64,000 nucleotides of DNA from Planctomonas sp. JC2975 (GTDB taxonomy: Bacteria; Actinomycetota; Actinomycetes; Actinomycetales; Microbacteriaceae), in the NCBI RefSeq assembly GCF_012985205.1, contig NZ_JABEKS010000001.1, positions 1,302,001-1,366,000 of the forward strand, written 5' to 3'. The notes beneath the pieces are model-generated. The model did no database searches, was not told where the DNA came from, and saw only the letters and a list, made by a program, of their open reading frames with translations. This document shows positions 1 to 8,677 of this stretch, piece after piece (position 1 is the stretch's first letter; every line of letters starts with the position of its first letter). The position numbers and the translations under genes were made by a program.

Positions 1-1189
1 CGCGGAGGAAGTCGATCAGCGCCCGCCGCTCCTCGGCGAACGTGTGCGCCCAGAACGGCATGAACTGGAGGTTGGTCTGCACGAGCCCGAACAGGTAGTC
101 GAGACCCCATTGGCCGTCGTCTCCCTCCGTGTAGAGCGGGTCCCCCTCGAAATCGAAGAAGATGTCGCCCGGATCGGGATCGGGGAGCGCCGCGAGGGCT
201 GCGGCGTTGTAGACGACGACCGGCGGCGCTTCACCGGCCTGCGCCGCGAGCTGGAGCTGCGCCTGCTGCCTGAGTGCCGTCAGCGTGGTCGCAGCGACCC
301 CTTCAACGTCGACATCGTCGGGCATCGCCGCCACGTCCTCGATGGTGCGGATGCCCGCGGCGACGAAACGGGGACGTTGCGTCACCCGCAGCCCGGCAAC
401 GAGCAGCACGTCGCGGTTCGCCTCGACCTCGGCCGCGCAGGTGTCGCAGCGGCCGTCGGCGATGAATCGTTCATCGCCCCACTCCACTGCCGCGCCGTCC
501 GCGAGGTGCTGTCGAACGATGGAGTGCAGCCTCGCGATCCGCTTGCGGTACACGGGCAGGATGTCGTCGAGTCGATGCGTGCTGACGCTGCCGTCGCCGA
601 GCAGCAGCCGCACCTCCGGCGACGGCTCGATGCCGATCCGTTCCAGCTGCAGCGCATACGCCGCCACCTGCAGCAGTGCCGTCACCTTCGCTCGGCGCGC
701 GAGCTTGGTGTCCTCGACCGTGTAGCGCCCGTCGGGCTCGCGCACGATGAAGTCGGCGTATCCGACGAAGGCGACGGGCGGACCTGATTCGCCGCGGTTC
801 TGCTCCGAATCTGCGCTGTCCGGCGTTTGCTCGTGGTCTCCATGCAGCGGATCGAAGAACACGCCCTGGTACACGACCGGCGCCCCCGCGCGGAACGCCG
901 CGGCGGTCTCCTTTGCGGCGGCGGCGAGCCCGTCGGCATCGGGATGCTCCGGCCGTTCGAACCGGGCGACCCCCTCGCCGAAGCGGTCGACGTAACGCTG
1001 CAGGACACGCAGCTCGTGTTCATCGCCAAGCCGAGAGGTGCGCTCGAGCATCGCATCCGTCGACCGCGCCACCACCGGCCCCCAGCCCAGTCGGCCGTCG
1101 AGCCTTCGCAGGAAGTCGAACTCGCACGTCGATGCGGTGGTCAGGTCGCTGGGGCTCAGCACGATCGTGCCGTCGGACAGCAGGAACAT
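1..1189 (-). CDS. TM0106-type RecB-like nuclease/helicase, N-terminal part (cut by window edge)
   Basis: Reading the minus strand from ATG at 1189 gives 396 codons that stay open to the window edge, so the C-terminal part, expected to hold a Dna2/UvrD-like helicase in this family, is missing. Residues 1-260 look like a Cas4/RecB-type PD-(D/E)XK nuclease: Asp146 in VGYADFI, the DTK of YTVEDTKLA (160-162) and QVAAY (174-178). Cys22, Cys248 and Cys251 could hold an iron-sulphur cluster as in Cas4/AddB relatives. A second domain begins near 330 with IFFDFEGDP (343-351), the first acidic motif of an RNase H-like exonuclease fold. TAGCGT at 1196-1201 sits 6 nt before the ATG, suggesting a leaderless transcript. 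The role in DNA processing is inferred from the family. Confidence 0.85.
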   Translation of the reverse strand, partial: MFLLSDGTIVLSPSDLTTASTCEFDFLRRLDGRLGWGPVVARSTDAMLERTSRLGDEHELRVLQRYVDRFGEGVARFERPEHPDADGLAAAAKETAAAFRAGAPVVYQGVFFDPLHGDHEQTPDSADSEQNRGESGPPVAFVGYADFIVREPDGRYTVEDTKLARRAKVTALLQVAAYALQLERIGIEPSPEVRLLLGDGSVSTHRLDDILPVYRKRIARLHSIVRQHLADGAAVEWGDERFIADGRCDTCAAEVEANRDVLLVAGLRVTQRPRFVAAGIRTIEDVAAMPDDVDVEGVAATTLTALRQQAQLQLAAQAGEAPPVVVYNAAALAALPDPDPGDIFFDFEGDPLYTEGDDGQWGLDYLFGLVQTNLQFMPFWAHTFAEERRALIDFLR

Positions 1190-1231
1190 GCGTTCACGCT
1201 AACGCCAGCCTCCGACTCTCCGGCTCCCGCA

Positions 1232-1648
1232 TCACAGGTAGTCGTCCGGCGCGAGCCAGCGCACGCCGGAGCGGTGGCTGATGAGCTGGCCGCGGAGTGC
1301 GAGATCGGCTCGCGCGAACGCCACGGCGAGAGCGGATGCCCACGCCCGGTCCGCTGCATTGGCTTCTTCCCCGAGTGGTCGCTCCCACACCACGACGACA
1401 CCCGACGCCCCGCGCGCCCTCATCACGTCGGACACGACCTCCGCGACGATGGGCGCCTCGTCGCCGGGCTCGGGCGGATAATCGTCGATCGGCATCACCA
1501 TGGGCAGCTGGAGGTCCGCGGCGTCCACGAAGAGGAACCACATGCGCCGTCCCAGCGCACGGCCGATCAGCGACCTCACCCGCTCGAGCACCGCAGCGTC
1601 ATCGGACAGGGGAATCGTGGCCGCGTCGGCGGCGGAGATCATCGTCAT
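1232..1648 (-). CDS. Hypothetical protein, 138 aa
   Basis: I do not recognise a family. The 138-residue product is acidic and soluble-looking, with no signal peptide or membrane segment. It has alternating hydrophobic stretches (RRMWFLFVDAADLQLPMVMP near 35-54, GASGVVVVWERP near 80-91) that suggest a compact alpha/beta fold, and ends in VRWLAPDDYL. The coding pattern (GC-rich third positions) matches its neighbours, and the stop is 42 nt from the start of the nuclease gene on the same strand. The ATG at 1648 is followed by a second ATG two codons later, so the exact start is uncertain. A hairpin terminator at 1715-1747 separates it from the upstream reductase, so it probably has its own promoter. 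Confidence 0.7.
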   Translation of the reverse strand: MTMISAADAATIPLSDDAAVLERVRSLIGRALGRRMWFLFVDAADLQLPMVMPIDDYPPEPGDEAPIVAEVVSDVMRARGASGVVVVWERPLGEEANAADRAWASALAVAFARADLALRGQLISHRSGVRWLAPDDYL

Positions 1649-1714
1649 GCCACCAGGCTGGCGGTGGGTTGCGGTCGGAGACGATCGCGGAATCCGGATT
1701 GTGGGAACAAAGAA

Positions 1715-1747
1715 GGATGCCTCCCTTCGGGAGGAAGGGAGGCATCC
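1715..1747 (-). terminator. Rho-independent-type hairpin after the aldo/keto reductase
   Basis: Perfect 11-bp inverted repeat (1715-1725 with 1737-1747) and an 11-nt loop, 16 nt beyond the reductase stop. The arms are an inverted pair of the heptamer GGATGCC (1715-1721 and 1741-1747). There is no long T tract, as is common in actinobacteria. Confidence 0.75.
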
Positions 1748-1763
1748 AAGAGGTGGTCAGGGC

Positions 1764-2795
1764 TCAGCGCCCTCCGTCGATCCGGCGGTGCCTCTGCTGC
1801 ACACCGGGCCCGCCGTACGGATACGGTTCGACCCGCGGCGCGCTGGCCTCGTCGAGCGCGGCGAGCTGGGCGTCCGTGAGTTCGACGTCGACCGCACCCA
1901 GGTTGTCCCGCAGCTGGTCGACAGTGCGTGCACCGAGGATCACGCTCGTCACTGCAGGCCGCGACAACAGCCATGCCAGCGCCACCTGCGATGCGGATGC
2001 GTCCTGCACGCCCGCGATCTCCTGCACCGTGTCGAGGATGCGCCAGATGCGCGGGTCGTCGTTCCGCGCCCGCCAGGCCTCCATGCCGCGCTCCGGATCC
2101 TCGCCGAGACGCGTCGCGCCAGACGGCGTCACGTCACGCTGGTACTTGCCGCTCAGCCAGCCCCCGCCCAGCGGCGACCAGGGCAGCAGCCCAACGCCCG
2201 CATCCAGCGCCGCCGGCACGATCTCGTGCTCGATGCCGCGCACGATGAGGTTGTACTGCGGCTGCAGCGTGACCGGCTCCGCCCAGCCGTGAGCGCGCGC
2301 GACGTGCACGGCCTTGGTGAGCTGCCATCCGGTGAAGTTGGAGAACCCGTAGTACAAGATCTTGCCCGCCGAGATGGCGTCGTTCAGGAACCGGACGGTC
2401 TCCTCGATGGGGGTGAGGGCATCCCACGCGTGCATCTGGTACAGGTCGATGGTTTCGACGCCGAGCCGTTGCAGCGACGCGTCCAGCGCGCGGGACAGAT
2501 GCCTTCTGGACAATCCGAGGTCATTGGGGCCCTCACCCATCGGGAAGCGTCCCTTGGTCGCGATGACGACCTGGTCGGCCTCGGTGGGGTGCGAGGCCAG
2601 CCACCTGCCGACGATCTCCTCCGAGATGCCGTGGGTGTAGACATCCGCTGTGTCGATGAGCGTGCCGCCCGCCGCCACGAAGGTGTCGATGATGGCGTTG
2701 GATGCCTGTTCGTCGGCCTCGTGGCCGAAGGTCATGGCGCCCAGCGTGAGCGCCGAGACGGCGGTTCCGCTGCTGCCGAGTGTGCGGTACTGCAT
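1764..2795 (-). CDS. Aldo/keto reductase (NADPH-dependent), 343 aa
   Basis: A (beta/alpha)8 aldo/keto reductase that would reduce carbonyl compounds with NAD(P)H in the cytoplasm; the substrate cannot be read from sequence. The catalytic tetrad is visible: Asp48 and Tyr53 in LIDTADVY, Lys81 in VVIATKG, His122 in DLYQMH. Near the C-terminus LLSRPAVTSVILGARTVDQL is the cofactor-binding segment of the AKR11/AKR12-like class. I chose ATG 2795, behind AAGGAGG, over the upstream in-frame ATG at 2831. A second reductase gene and a MerR regulator lie immediately upstream on the same strand, 32 nt away, so the three may be co-transcribed. A strong hairpin follows the stop. Confidence 0.92.
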   Translation of the reverse strand: MQYRTLGSSGTAVSALTLGAMTFGHEADEQASNAIIDTFVAAGGTLIDTADVYTHGISEEIVGRWLASHPTEADQVVIATKGRFPMGEGPNDLGLSRRHLSRALDASLQRLGVETIDLYQMHAWDALTPIEETVRFLNDAISAGKILYYGFSNFTGWQLTKAVHVARAHGWAEPVTLQPQYNLIVRGIEHEIVPAALDAGVGLLPWSPLGGGWLSGKYQRDVTPSGATRLGEDPERGMEAWRARNDDPRIWRILDTVQEIAGVQDASASQVALAWLLSRPAVTSVILGARTVDQLRDNLGAVDVELTDAQLAALDEASAPRVEPYPYGGPGVQQRHRRIDGGR

Positions 2796-2827
2796 GTTCC
2801 TCCTTGATACGGGATGACGGATGTCGC

Positions 2828-3826
2828 TCACGCCGCGTCGGCGCCGCGCAGGGTCTGCTCGATGCGGTCGAACGCCTCGGGTGACAGCGGTCCGAACTCG
2901 GCCGCGCCCACGAGGTCATTCACCTGGCCGGCGTTGCGGAATCCGGGGATAGGCACCGCCCGGTCGGACCGCGCCCAGATCCACGCCAACGCACCCTGGA
3001 CCAGCGAGCGGCCGTCCGATGTGAGGGCGTCGCGCACGGCGTCCAGGGCGACGAGATACTCCGGACTCGGCGTTCCCTTCACGAACCACTTCAGCCACTC
3101 CGGCTGATGCGTGCGCACGTCGTCGGCACCGGCGACCGGGCGGTCGGCCGAGTACTTCCCGCCGAGCAGTCCCATCGCGAGAGGCGAGCGGCAGAGCACG
3201 CCGAGGTCTGCCTTCTCGCAGAGCTCGAGCATCGCCGAGTTGTCGTCGAGCACGTTGAGCTCGATCTGCATGGCCGTGCAGTGGTCGCCGGCCACGAACG
3301 GCTGTGCCAGAGCAGGGTCGTCGGTGCTGACTCCGTACCAGGCGATGCTGCCGGCATCCACCAGCTCCTCGAGCGCAGCGAGCACGTCGTCAGCCTGGGC
3401 CGCCGTGATATCAGGCGTGTGCAGCTGGAACAGGTCGATCCTGTCGCGCCCCAGCCGTGCGAGGGACGCCTCCGCGGCGGAGCGCACATGCTCTGGCGAC
3501 ACGTCGACGCCGGTGAGCTGACGCGTCCGCTCGTCGATGACGTTGCCGAACTTCGTGGCGATCAGTACCTCGGGATGCGCAGCGAGCACCGGCCGGAGCG
3601 CGTGCTCTGCGTGTCCGGCGCCGTAGGCATCCGCAGTGTCGACGAGCGTCACACCCGCTTCGAGCCCTCGCTCCAGAGCGCGGATCGTCTCGCTCTCGTC
3701 GATGCCCGAATAGCCGAGCTTGAGGTCGCCGGCGGCCATGTCACCGCCGAGCGGCCACGTGCCGAGGCCCATCGCGCTCACCTCGATGCCCGATCGACCC
3801 AGTCGACGGGTGGGAAAGCCTGTCAC
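2828..3826 (-). CDS. Aldo/keto reductase, 332 aa, coupled to MerR regulator
   Basis: A second aldo/keto reductase. Tetrad residues: Asp63 and Tyr68 in LVDTADAY, Lys92 in LIATKFG, His136 in DLFQLH; the C-terminal DRAVPIPGFRNAGQVNDLVGA matches the cofactor clamp region. The gene most likely starts at GTG 3826, which overlaps the TGA of the MerR gene by 4 nt (GTGA), giving tight translational coupling. The open frame extends upstream only through the MerR coding region. MerR plus aldo/keto reductase pairs are commonly inducible detoxification modules for reactive aldehydes or quinones; the inducer here is unknown. It shares only general family features with the reductase at 1764-2795 and is not a recent duplicate. 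Confidence 0.92.
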   Translation of the reverse strand: MTGFPTRRLGRSGIEVSAMGLGTWPLGGDMAAGDLKLGYSGIDESETIRALERGLEAGVTLVDTADAYGAGHAEHALRPVLAAHPEVLIATKFGNVIDERTRQLTGVDVSPEHVRSAAEASLARLGRDRIDLFQLHTPDITAAQADDVLAALEELVDAGSIAWYGVSTDDPALAQPFVAGDHCTAMQIELNVLDDNSAMLELCEKADLGVLCRSPLAMGLLGGKYSADRPVAGADDVRTHQPEWLKWFVKGTPSPEYLVALDAVRDALTSDGRSLVQGALAWIWARSDRAVPIPGFRNAGQVNDLVGAAEFGPLSPEAFDRIEQTLRGADAA

Positions 3827-4185
3827 AACGTGATCCCCTCGTAGTAGCTGATCTTGCGTTCGATGTAGCGCAGCGCCTCCTGCTGACGGCGCAGGTCCTC
3901 GATCACGCGCTCGCGGTGGGCGCGGAGCACCTCGAGGCGCGCATGAGCCGTTCCGTCGCCCTCCCTGGCGAGCTCGACGAACTCGCGGATGGCGCGGATC
4001 GGCATGGCCGTCTGCCGCAGGCATTTGATGACGTCGATCGACTCGAGGTCGTCGTCGGAATAGGCGCGGCGACCGCTGGCATCCCTTCCGACCGGAGACA
4101 GGATGTCGGCACGCTCCCAGTAACGGAGCGTCTCGGCCGAGACGCCGAAATTCGCGGCGGCCTGAGAGGGAGTCATCGTCGTCAT
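3823..4185 (-). CDS. MerR-family transcriptional regulator, 120 aa
   Basis: A short MerR-type activator/repressor. The N-terminal winged helix-turn-helix spans about residues 5-70 (PSQAAANFGVSAETLRYWERADILSP, then GRRAYSDDDLESIDVIKCLR). It is followed by a coiled-coil dimerisation helix (about 80-115) ending ISYYEGITL. There is no extended effector domain and no clear cysteine sensor, so it resembles the AdhR/YhdM class that controls aldehyde-responsive oxidoreductases. The ATG at 4185 lies 6 nt after a -10 hexamer, so the mRNA is probably leaderless. The promoter has the 19-bp spacer and central dyad that MerR proteins bind (see 4192-4222), predicting autoregulation together with the coupled reductases. 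Confidence 0.93.
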   Translation of the reverse strand: MTTMTPSQAAANFGVSAETLRYWERADILSPVGRDASGRRAYSDDDLESIDVIKCLRQTAMPIRAIREFVELAREGDGTAHARLEVLRAHRERVIEDLRRQQEALRYIERKISYYEGITL

Positions 4186-4191
4186 GTCACC

Positions 4192-4222
4192 ATCGTGACC
4201 CCCGGAGCACGCTCCGGGTCAA
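4192..4222 (-). promoter_or_regulatory. MerR-type promoter with 19-bp spacer and operator dyad
   Basis: On the minus strand TTGACC (4217-4222) and CACGAT (4192-4197) are separated by 19 bp rather than 17. A perfect 8+2+8 dyad, CCCGGAGC-AC-GCTCCGGG (4201-4218), fills the spacer. Elongated spacers with a central dyad are the hallmark of MerR-activated promoters. The predicted start falls on the A of the merR ATG. Confidence 0.75.
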
Positions 4223-4301
4223 GTCGGCGACGAACCAGGGTGCGGCAGAGCCACAGTGAGGTCGGGCCGATGGCGGGGATGCCCGATGGTCGGCGGGGAG
4301 C

Positions 4302-4958
4302 TCAGGCCACGAGGTCTTCGTCGACGATCTCGTCCGCGATCGGGAAGTCGAGGACTTCGGATGCCCGCGCATCACGTCGCCACTGCACCCAGCCGTACAC
4401 GGCGAGAGCACCGGCCGCTGCCGAGACGATCGCTCCCGCCCACGAACCGCTCGCCGCTGCGAGCCCGAGAGAGACGACGGCACCGGCGAGTACGACCCAC
4501 CAGCCCGTGACGAGCCCCCTGGCGAGAGCAGCGAGCTGCACGAAGAGGGCGGCCACGACGACGGCGCCGCCCCACGAGACCGAGTCCTCCGTCTGCGCCG
4601 TCAGCGCGTAGGCGACCACCACCGTGGCGATCGCGAAGAGCACGACCCCGTAGGCCATCTCCCTGCCGGTCGCGAACCGCACGGCCATGGCTTGCGAGCG
4701 ACGATGCCGCCAGCCGTATGCGCAGAGCGCGGCCACGACGATGCGGATGCCGGAATCCACCCACCGTCCGTCGACCAGCGCAAGAGCGGCGAGCACGAGT
4801 GCGGCGATCGCTCCGACGGACCACACCCACCGTGCGCCGCGCGCCGCCGCACCCTCGCACACGAGGAACGCGAGCGCACCGAGTACCGAAGGAAGGGCGA
4901 TCGCCTCCGTGCCGAGCGTCACGAACGGCCCGTTGATCCAGTCGAGCACGGCGAACAT
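4302..4958 (-). CDS. Multi-pass membrane protein, divergent PnuC-like
   Basis: A 218-residue protein with six to seven hydrophobic helices. The C-terminal third (about 150-205: two membrane helices, then AVYGWVQWRRDARA) resembles the end of PnuC-type nicotinamide riboside transporters, and an earlier AALCAYGWRHRRSQ (about 85-100) repeats the same YGW-basic signature. Typical substrate-site residues cannot be confirmed by eye, so the transporter call is tentative; it may simply be an uncharacterised membrane protein. The ATG at 4958 follows AGAAAGG and was preferred to far-upstream frame extensions that read through non-coding sequence. The acidic tail (IADEIVDEDLVA) is cytoplasmic by the positive-inside rule. 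A nicotinamidase gene lies at the far end of the window, unlinked. Confidence 0.5.
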   Translation of the reverse strand: MFAVLDWINGPFVTLGTEAIALPSVLGALAFLVCEGAAARGARWVWSVGAIAALVLAALALVDGRWVDSGIRIVVAALCAYGWRHRRSQAMAVRFATGREMAYGVVLFAIATVVVAYALTAQTEDSVSWGGAVVVAALFVQLAALARGLVTGWWVVLAGAVVSLGLAAASGSWAGAIVSAAAGALAVYGWVQWRRDARASEVLDFPIADEIVDEDLVA

Positions 4959-5261
4959 AGGGGCCTTTCTCGACGGGGTTGCTGGGGGCCACACCATTGT
5001 GCCGCGATCGAGGGTCGGCTGAATGGTTCGAGGGGGCCACCCGTGAAGTCCTGAGGGAATCGTTATGCAGGCGAGACCGTGCGCGGACGACCCGCCCGCG
5101 CCGTCCGTCACGACGCCTTCTCCCTCAACGGCCGAACTCCGACACCGTTCGACACGCGGCCGGTGGGCGATTCGCACGTGTCGTGCGCCCGTCGTACCCT
5201 TGTCGCACATCGGTCGCCTGCCCGGCGTCCGATCCGGCCGCAGTGAGGGGAGGCCTTGCGG
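4959..5261. other. Intergenic region between divergent genes
   Basis: About 300 nt between the membrane protein (minus) and the 113-aa gene (plus). It must carry both promoters, but I see no convincing -35/-10 pair, repeat or RNA. The only clear element is the Shine-Dalgarno AGGGGAGG at 5246-5253 for the plus-strand gene. Confidence 0.5.
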
Positions 5262-5603
5262 ATGAACGCACACCACCGGCATCCGATGAGCCTCGAAGTG
5301 CTGCGCCAGGAAGCCAGGGACGAACTCGCCGCCGTGATCGAGTTCCGGTGCCGTCTCGGCGACGATCCGTGGGAGTTCCTGCCCGACCTTCCGACCGTGG
5401 ACGAACAAGTCGTCCTGACCCTCCGCGAAGAGACGATCGAGGCGCACGACCTCGGCGAGGCCCGCTCCCGTGCGTACCATCCGGCTTCGCCGTCGAGCGC
5501 GCGTGAACGCTTCGAGTATCAGCTGCTGCGTCGCGTGGCGCTCGACCATCCAGAGCTCACGCCGGCCGTGTGGGGCATGCTCGGGCGGCTCAACGCGGCC
5601 TGA
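5262..5603 (+). CDS. Small hypothetical protein, 113 aa
   Basis: I do not recognise a family. The product is rich in acidic and arginine residues and reads as mostly helical (MSLEVLRQEARDELAAVIEF; SARERFEYQLLRRVALDHPE), with no membrane segment. ATG 5262 is 8 nt after AGGGGAGG, which decides it against the in-frame TTG two codons earlier. Third-position GC matches real genes here and the stop lies 21 nt before the convergent DUF255 gene. Its C-terminal half (PELTPAVWGMLGRLNAA) is regular enough to be structured. Function unknown. Confidence 0.65.
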   Translation: MNAHHRHPMSLEVLRQEARDELAAVIEFRCRLGDDPWEFLPDLPTVDEQVVLTLREETIEAHDLGEARSRAYHPASPSSARERFEYQLLRRVALDHPELTPAVWGMLGRLNAA

Positions 5604-5624
5604 ACCGCGCACTCCGGCCTACCG

Positions 5625-7754
5625 TCAGATCTCGAACGGCCGAGGCAGTTCGCACCGGAATGCGGTGCAGAGGTACTCGGTCGGCCGACCGTTCAACGCG
5701 ATTCGCGACTCGAAGAGCCCGAAACCGTCGGCTGCGAGGACGGATGCCGCCCCCTCCGTGACAGCGACGCCCACCGCATCCGCGCCGAGCGTGCGCGACC
5801 GGCGTGCCGTCTCACGATGCACCGCCGCGGCCCGAAGGGGCGACTCCGCGACCGCGGCCGAGGCCGGACCACTCGACGACTCGTCCGCCGCCGACACGTC
5901 CACCGGCGACTCGTCGGATGCGGAGCCTCCCGGCTCAGACGGATCCCCGCCGTCCCCCTGCAGGATCACGACCAGCTGCCGGAGATCCTCGCCCAGCGCC
6001 GTCGCGACGCGGAGGATCCCCCCGAACGCGATCGGCGATGCCACAGCTCGCCGCCCGACCGCCGCCACAGCGGCACGGGCTGCCGCGTCGTAGCGCGGGT
6101 CGTCGGTGAGCGCGTAGAGCACTCGCGCCGCATCCGCGAGCGAGGACACCCCACCGGGGTACGCACCCTCCGACGGATCCGCATCCGCGACGATCCGGTG
6201 CGCCGACAGGACGGAGTCGCCGCCTCCCGGCACGGCGAACGTGCGGGCCTGCGGGTCGTGTGCCGAGCCGGAGGTCGTGTCTGATGCGTCGGCTGACGCA
6301 TGCGGTTTCGCGGCCTCTTCCTGCCGGGTCGCCGCATCCACGGCGGTTGCCCCGCCGGCAGACGCGTCACTCGTCGCCGCATCGAGGGTTGCGTCCACCA
6401 GGGTGCGTGCCGCGACCGCGAATCGCGGCTCGCCGGTGGCGAGGAACACATCGAGCAGGCCGCGGGCGAACAGACCGTAGTCCTCAAGGGCAGCGCTCGC
6501 GGCCGAGAGACGGCCGTCCAGACTCGTCCGCACGAGCACACGGCGGTCGTCCGTGGTGTGCTCAGCCAGCAGCGAGTCCGCGGTCTCGGCGGCGACGGCG
6601 ATCCAGTCCGCGTGTCCGAGCAGGGCTCCGGCATGCGCCAGGGCGCCGATGGCGAGGCCGTTCCAGCTCGTCAGGACCTTCCGATCCAGTCCGGGCCGAG
6701 GCTGGGCGGCTCGTTCGTTCGCATCCAGCAGGTAGTACGCACCCTCGCGCCGCACCCCGTCCACGTCGCTCTCCGAATCCTGCGCCGAGGCGAACCCCCC
6801 GGTCACACGCATCGTGCCGAGGAGGAACGCTGCGATGCCTTCGGCGACGGCCGCGGAATCGGCATCGCCGCCGGTCTCGCCGACCGCGGCGTCGGCATAG
6901 AGCCGCAAGAGGCCGGCGTTGTCGTACAGCATCCGCTCGTAGTGCGGCACTCCCCAGTCGCGGCGCGTTCCGTACCGGAAGAATCCGCCGTCGACCGGAT
7001 CGCGCAGTGCGGAAGCAGCCATCCGCTCCAGCGTGTGCCTGGCCGCCCATTCGCCGACCGGGACGCCGCTGCCGAGCAGGAACCCGAGAACGGGCACGAC
7101 AGGGAACTTCGGACCCGAGTAGTCGGGCGGGTTGCCGAATCCGCCGAACTCGGGGTCCTCCGCCGCGGCCAGCGCTGTCGCCGCCGACTCGAGCTGCCGC
7201 GATGACGGCACGGATGCCCGACCGGAGTCACCCGCGGAAGTCGCCTCGTCAGCACGCAGAGCCCCGACGGCGGATGCCACGCGCGATGCCGTGTCGGCGA
7301 CGTCCGCGCGACGGTGGGTCCAGGCATCCGTCACGGCATCGAGGATCTGCGCGAACGACGGCATGCCTGCCCGCGGCTCCGGCGGAAAGTACGTGCCGGC
7401 GAAGAACGCCTGTCCGTCCGGCGTGGCGAACACGCTGAGCGGCCAGCCGAGATCGCGGGTGAACGCGGCAGCCGAGGCGAGGTACGCGGCATCCACGTCC
7501 GGATGCTCCTCGCGGTCGATCTTGACGGGGACGAACTGCGCATTGAGGCGCTGCGCGAGCATCGGGTCGCTGAACGTCTCGCGCGCCATGACGTGGCACC
7601 AGTGACAGGTGGCGTACCCGATCGAGATGAACAGCGGGACATCCCGTTCACGTGCCTCGGCGAACGCCTCCTCACCCCACGGATGCCAGTCCATCGGATT
7701 GTCGGCGTGGGCCAGCAGGTAGGGACTGACGGCATCGGCGAGACGATTGGGCAT
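5625..7754 (-). CDS. Thioredoxin-fold DUF255 protein (YyaL / SSP411 family), 709 aa
   Basis: The N-terminal 170 residues are a thioredoxin-like domain with Cys50 and Cys53 in ATCHWCHVM and the family signature [13 protein letters not shown] near the start. The rest is an (alpha/alpha)6-barrel like glycosidase/epimerase folds ([49 protein letters not shown]). The biochemical role of this widespread family is unsettled. The protein is longer than usual because of two low-complexity, Ser/Ala/Asp-rich inserts near residues 480-545 and 620-655, which look like disordered linkers. ATG 7754 is 6 nt after TACAGT (7761-7766), so the mRNA is probably leaderless. It lies 17 nt from the start side of a phosphotransferase gene on the same strand. 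Confidence 0.9.
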   Translation of the reverse strand: MPNRLADAVSPYLLAHADNPMDWHPWGEEAFAEARERDVPLFISIGYATCHWCHVMARETFSDPMLAQRLNAQFVPVKIDREEHPDVDAAYLASAAAFTRDLGWPLSVFATPDGQAFFAGTYFPPEPRAGMPSFAQILDAVTDAWTHRRADVADTASRVASAVGALRADEATSAGDSGRASVPSSRQLESAATALAAAEDPEFGGFGNPPDYSGPKFPVVPVLGFLLGSGVPVGEWAARHTLERMAASALRDPVDGGFFRYGTRRDWGVPHYERMLYDNAGLLRLYADAAVGETGGDADSAAVAEGIAAFLLGTMRVTGGFASAQDSESDVDGVRREGAYYLLDANERAAQPRPGLDRKVLTSWNGLAIGALAHAGALLGHADWIAVAAETADSLLAEHTTDDRRVLVRTSLDGRLSAASAALEDYGLFARGLLDVFLATGEPRFAVAARTLVDATLDAATSDASAGGATAVDAATRQEEAAKPHASADASDTTSGSAHDPQARTFAVPGGGDSVLSAHRIVADADPSEGAYPGGVSSLADAARVLYALTDDPRYDAAARAAVAAVGRRAVASPIAFGGILRVATALGEDLRQLVVILQGDGGDPSEPGGSASDESPVDVSAADESSSGPASAAVAESPLRAAAVHRETARRSRTLGADAVGVAVTEGAASVLAADGFGLFESRIALNGRPTEYLCTAFRCELPRPFEI

Positions 7755-7771
7755 GTCTCGACTGTAGGAGT

Positions 7772-8530
7772 TCAGACCGCGCGCGGCTCGAGGAAGTAGG
7801 AGTCGAGGCATCGCGGAGCCGAAGCCCGAAGCCACGCGGCTTCCGTCGCGGTGTTGCTCGGGTTGAGAGCGCGAAACGCGATGGCCTCGTCGAGCCCGTC
7901 CCGTGGGTCTGCGCCGCAGGTCTCCAGGTAGGCATCGACGAAGAGCGCCCGGAACGGCTCGATGCGCTCCACGACCTCCGCCGGAGCCTCCAGTTCGGCA
8001 CCGAGCGTGAGGATCACCGTGATCGCCGTGTCCATGGCCGCGGTCCCGGCACCCACGTCCGTCCAGTCGATGACGACGGGTCCGCGTTCGCTGAGGATCA
8101 CGTTCTGCGGATGCAGATCCCGATGCACGATCACCCGACGGGCCACATACCCGCCGTCGAGCCCACGTGCGCCATCCGTGCCCGAGATGTCCGCGCCCCC
8201 GACCTGTCCGGCCGAGACGCTTCCCAGCCACGCCGGTGCGTCGAGTCGGTGCAGCCGCTCGTGGAGTTCGCCGAGCAGCCGGCCGTAGCGACGGTATTGA
8301 CCTGGTTCGTGCAGCAGCGCCTCGAAGAGCGTGCCGCCGTCGACGCGCTCCATCACGAGATCGGTGCCGTCGGCATCGAACACGTGCGGAACAGGGAACC
8401 CGCGCTCTTCGAGGTGCAGCATCACGCGCGCCTCGAGCCCGGCGTCGATGTCCGATCGGTAGCGACGCAGCACGCGTCCGCGTTCCACCTCGTAGACGTC
8501 GGCGCTGCGCCCCTGCGCGATGAGCTCCAT
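7772..8530 (-). CDS. Aminoglycoside phosphotransferase-family kinase, 252 aa
   Basis: A small-molecule kinase with the protein-kinase-like APH fold. The catalytic loop [14 protein letters not shown] supplies Asp138 and Asn143, and VVIDWTDVG supplies the metal-binding Asp155. The N-lobe starts immediately ([22 protein letters not shown]), as expected for a complete short member. The substrate is not predictable; most chromosomal actinobacterial members are not resistance genes. TAGGCT at 8537-8542 is 6 nt before the ATG, so the transcript is probably leaderless. It precedes the DUF255 gene with 17 nt between them, and they could be co-transcribed, although the DUF255 gene also has its own -10. 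Confidence 0.88.
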   Translation of the reverse strand: MELIAQGRSADVYEVERGRVLRRYRSDIDAGLEARVMLHLEERGFPVPHVFDADGTDLVMERVDGGTLFEALLHEPGQYRRYGRLLGELHERLHRLDAPAWLGSVSAGQVGGADISGTDGARGLDGGYVARRVIVHRDLHPQNVILSERGPVVIDWTDVGAGTAAMDTAITVILTLGAELEAPAEVVERIEPFRALFVDAYLETCGADPRDGLDEAIAFRALNPSNTATEAAWLRASAPRCLDSYFLEPRAV

Positions 8531-8677
8531 GACCTGAGCCTACGGCGCACGACGACACCGGTCGGCGATCCACGCGCTCATCCCGCGACCGCTGCACCGG
8601 ATTCGTCTGCTGCGCACCACCTCGACCGCGCTTCACCGTGTACCCCACGACCCGTCGCGGTGCCGGGGGCGCCGTTC

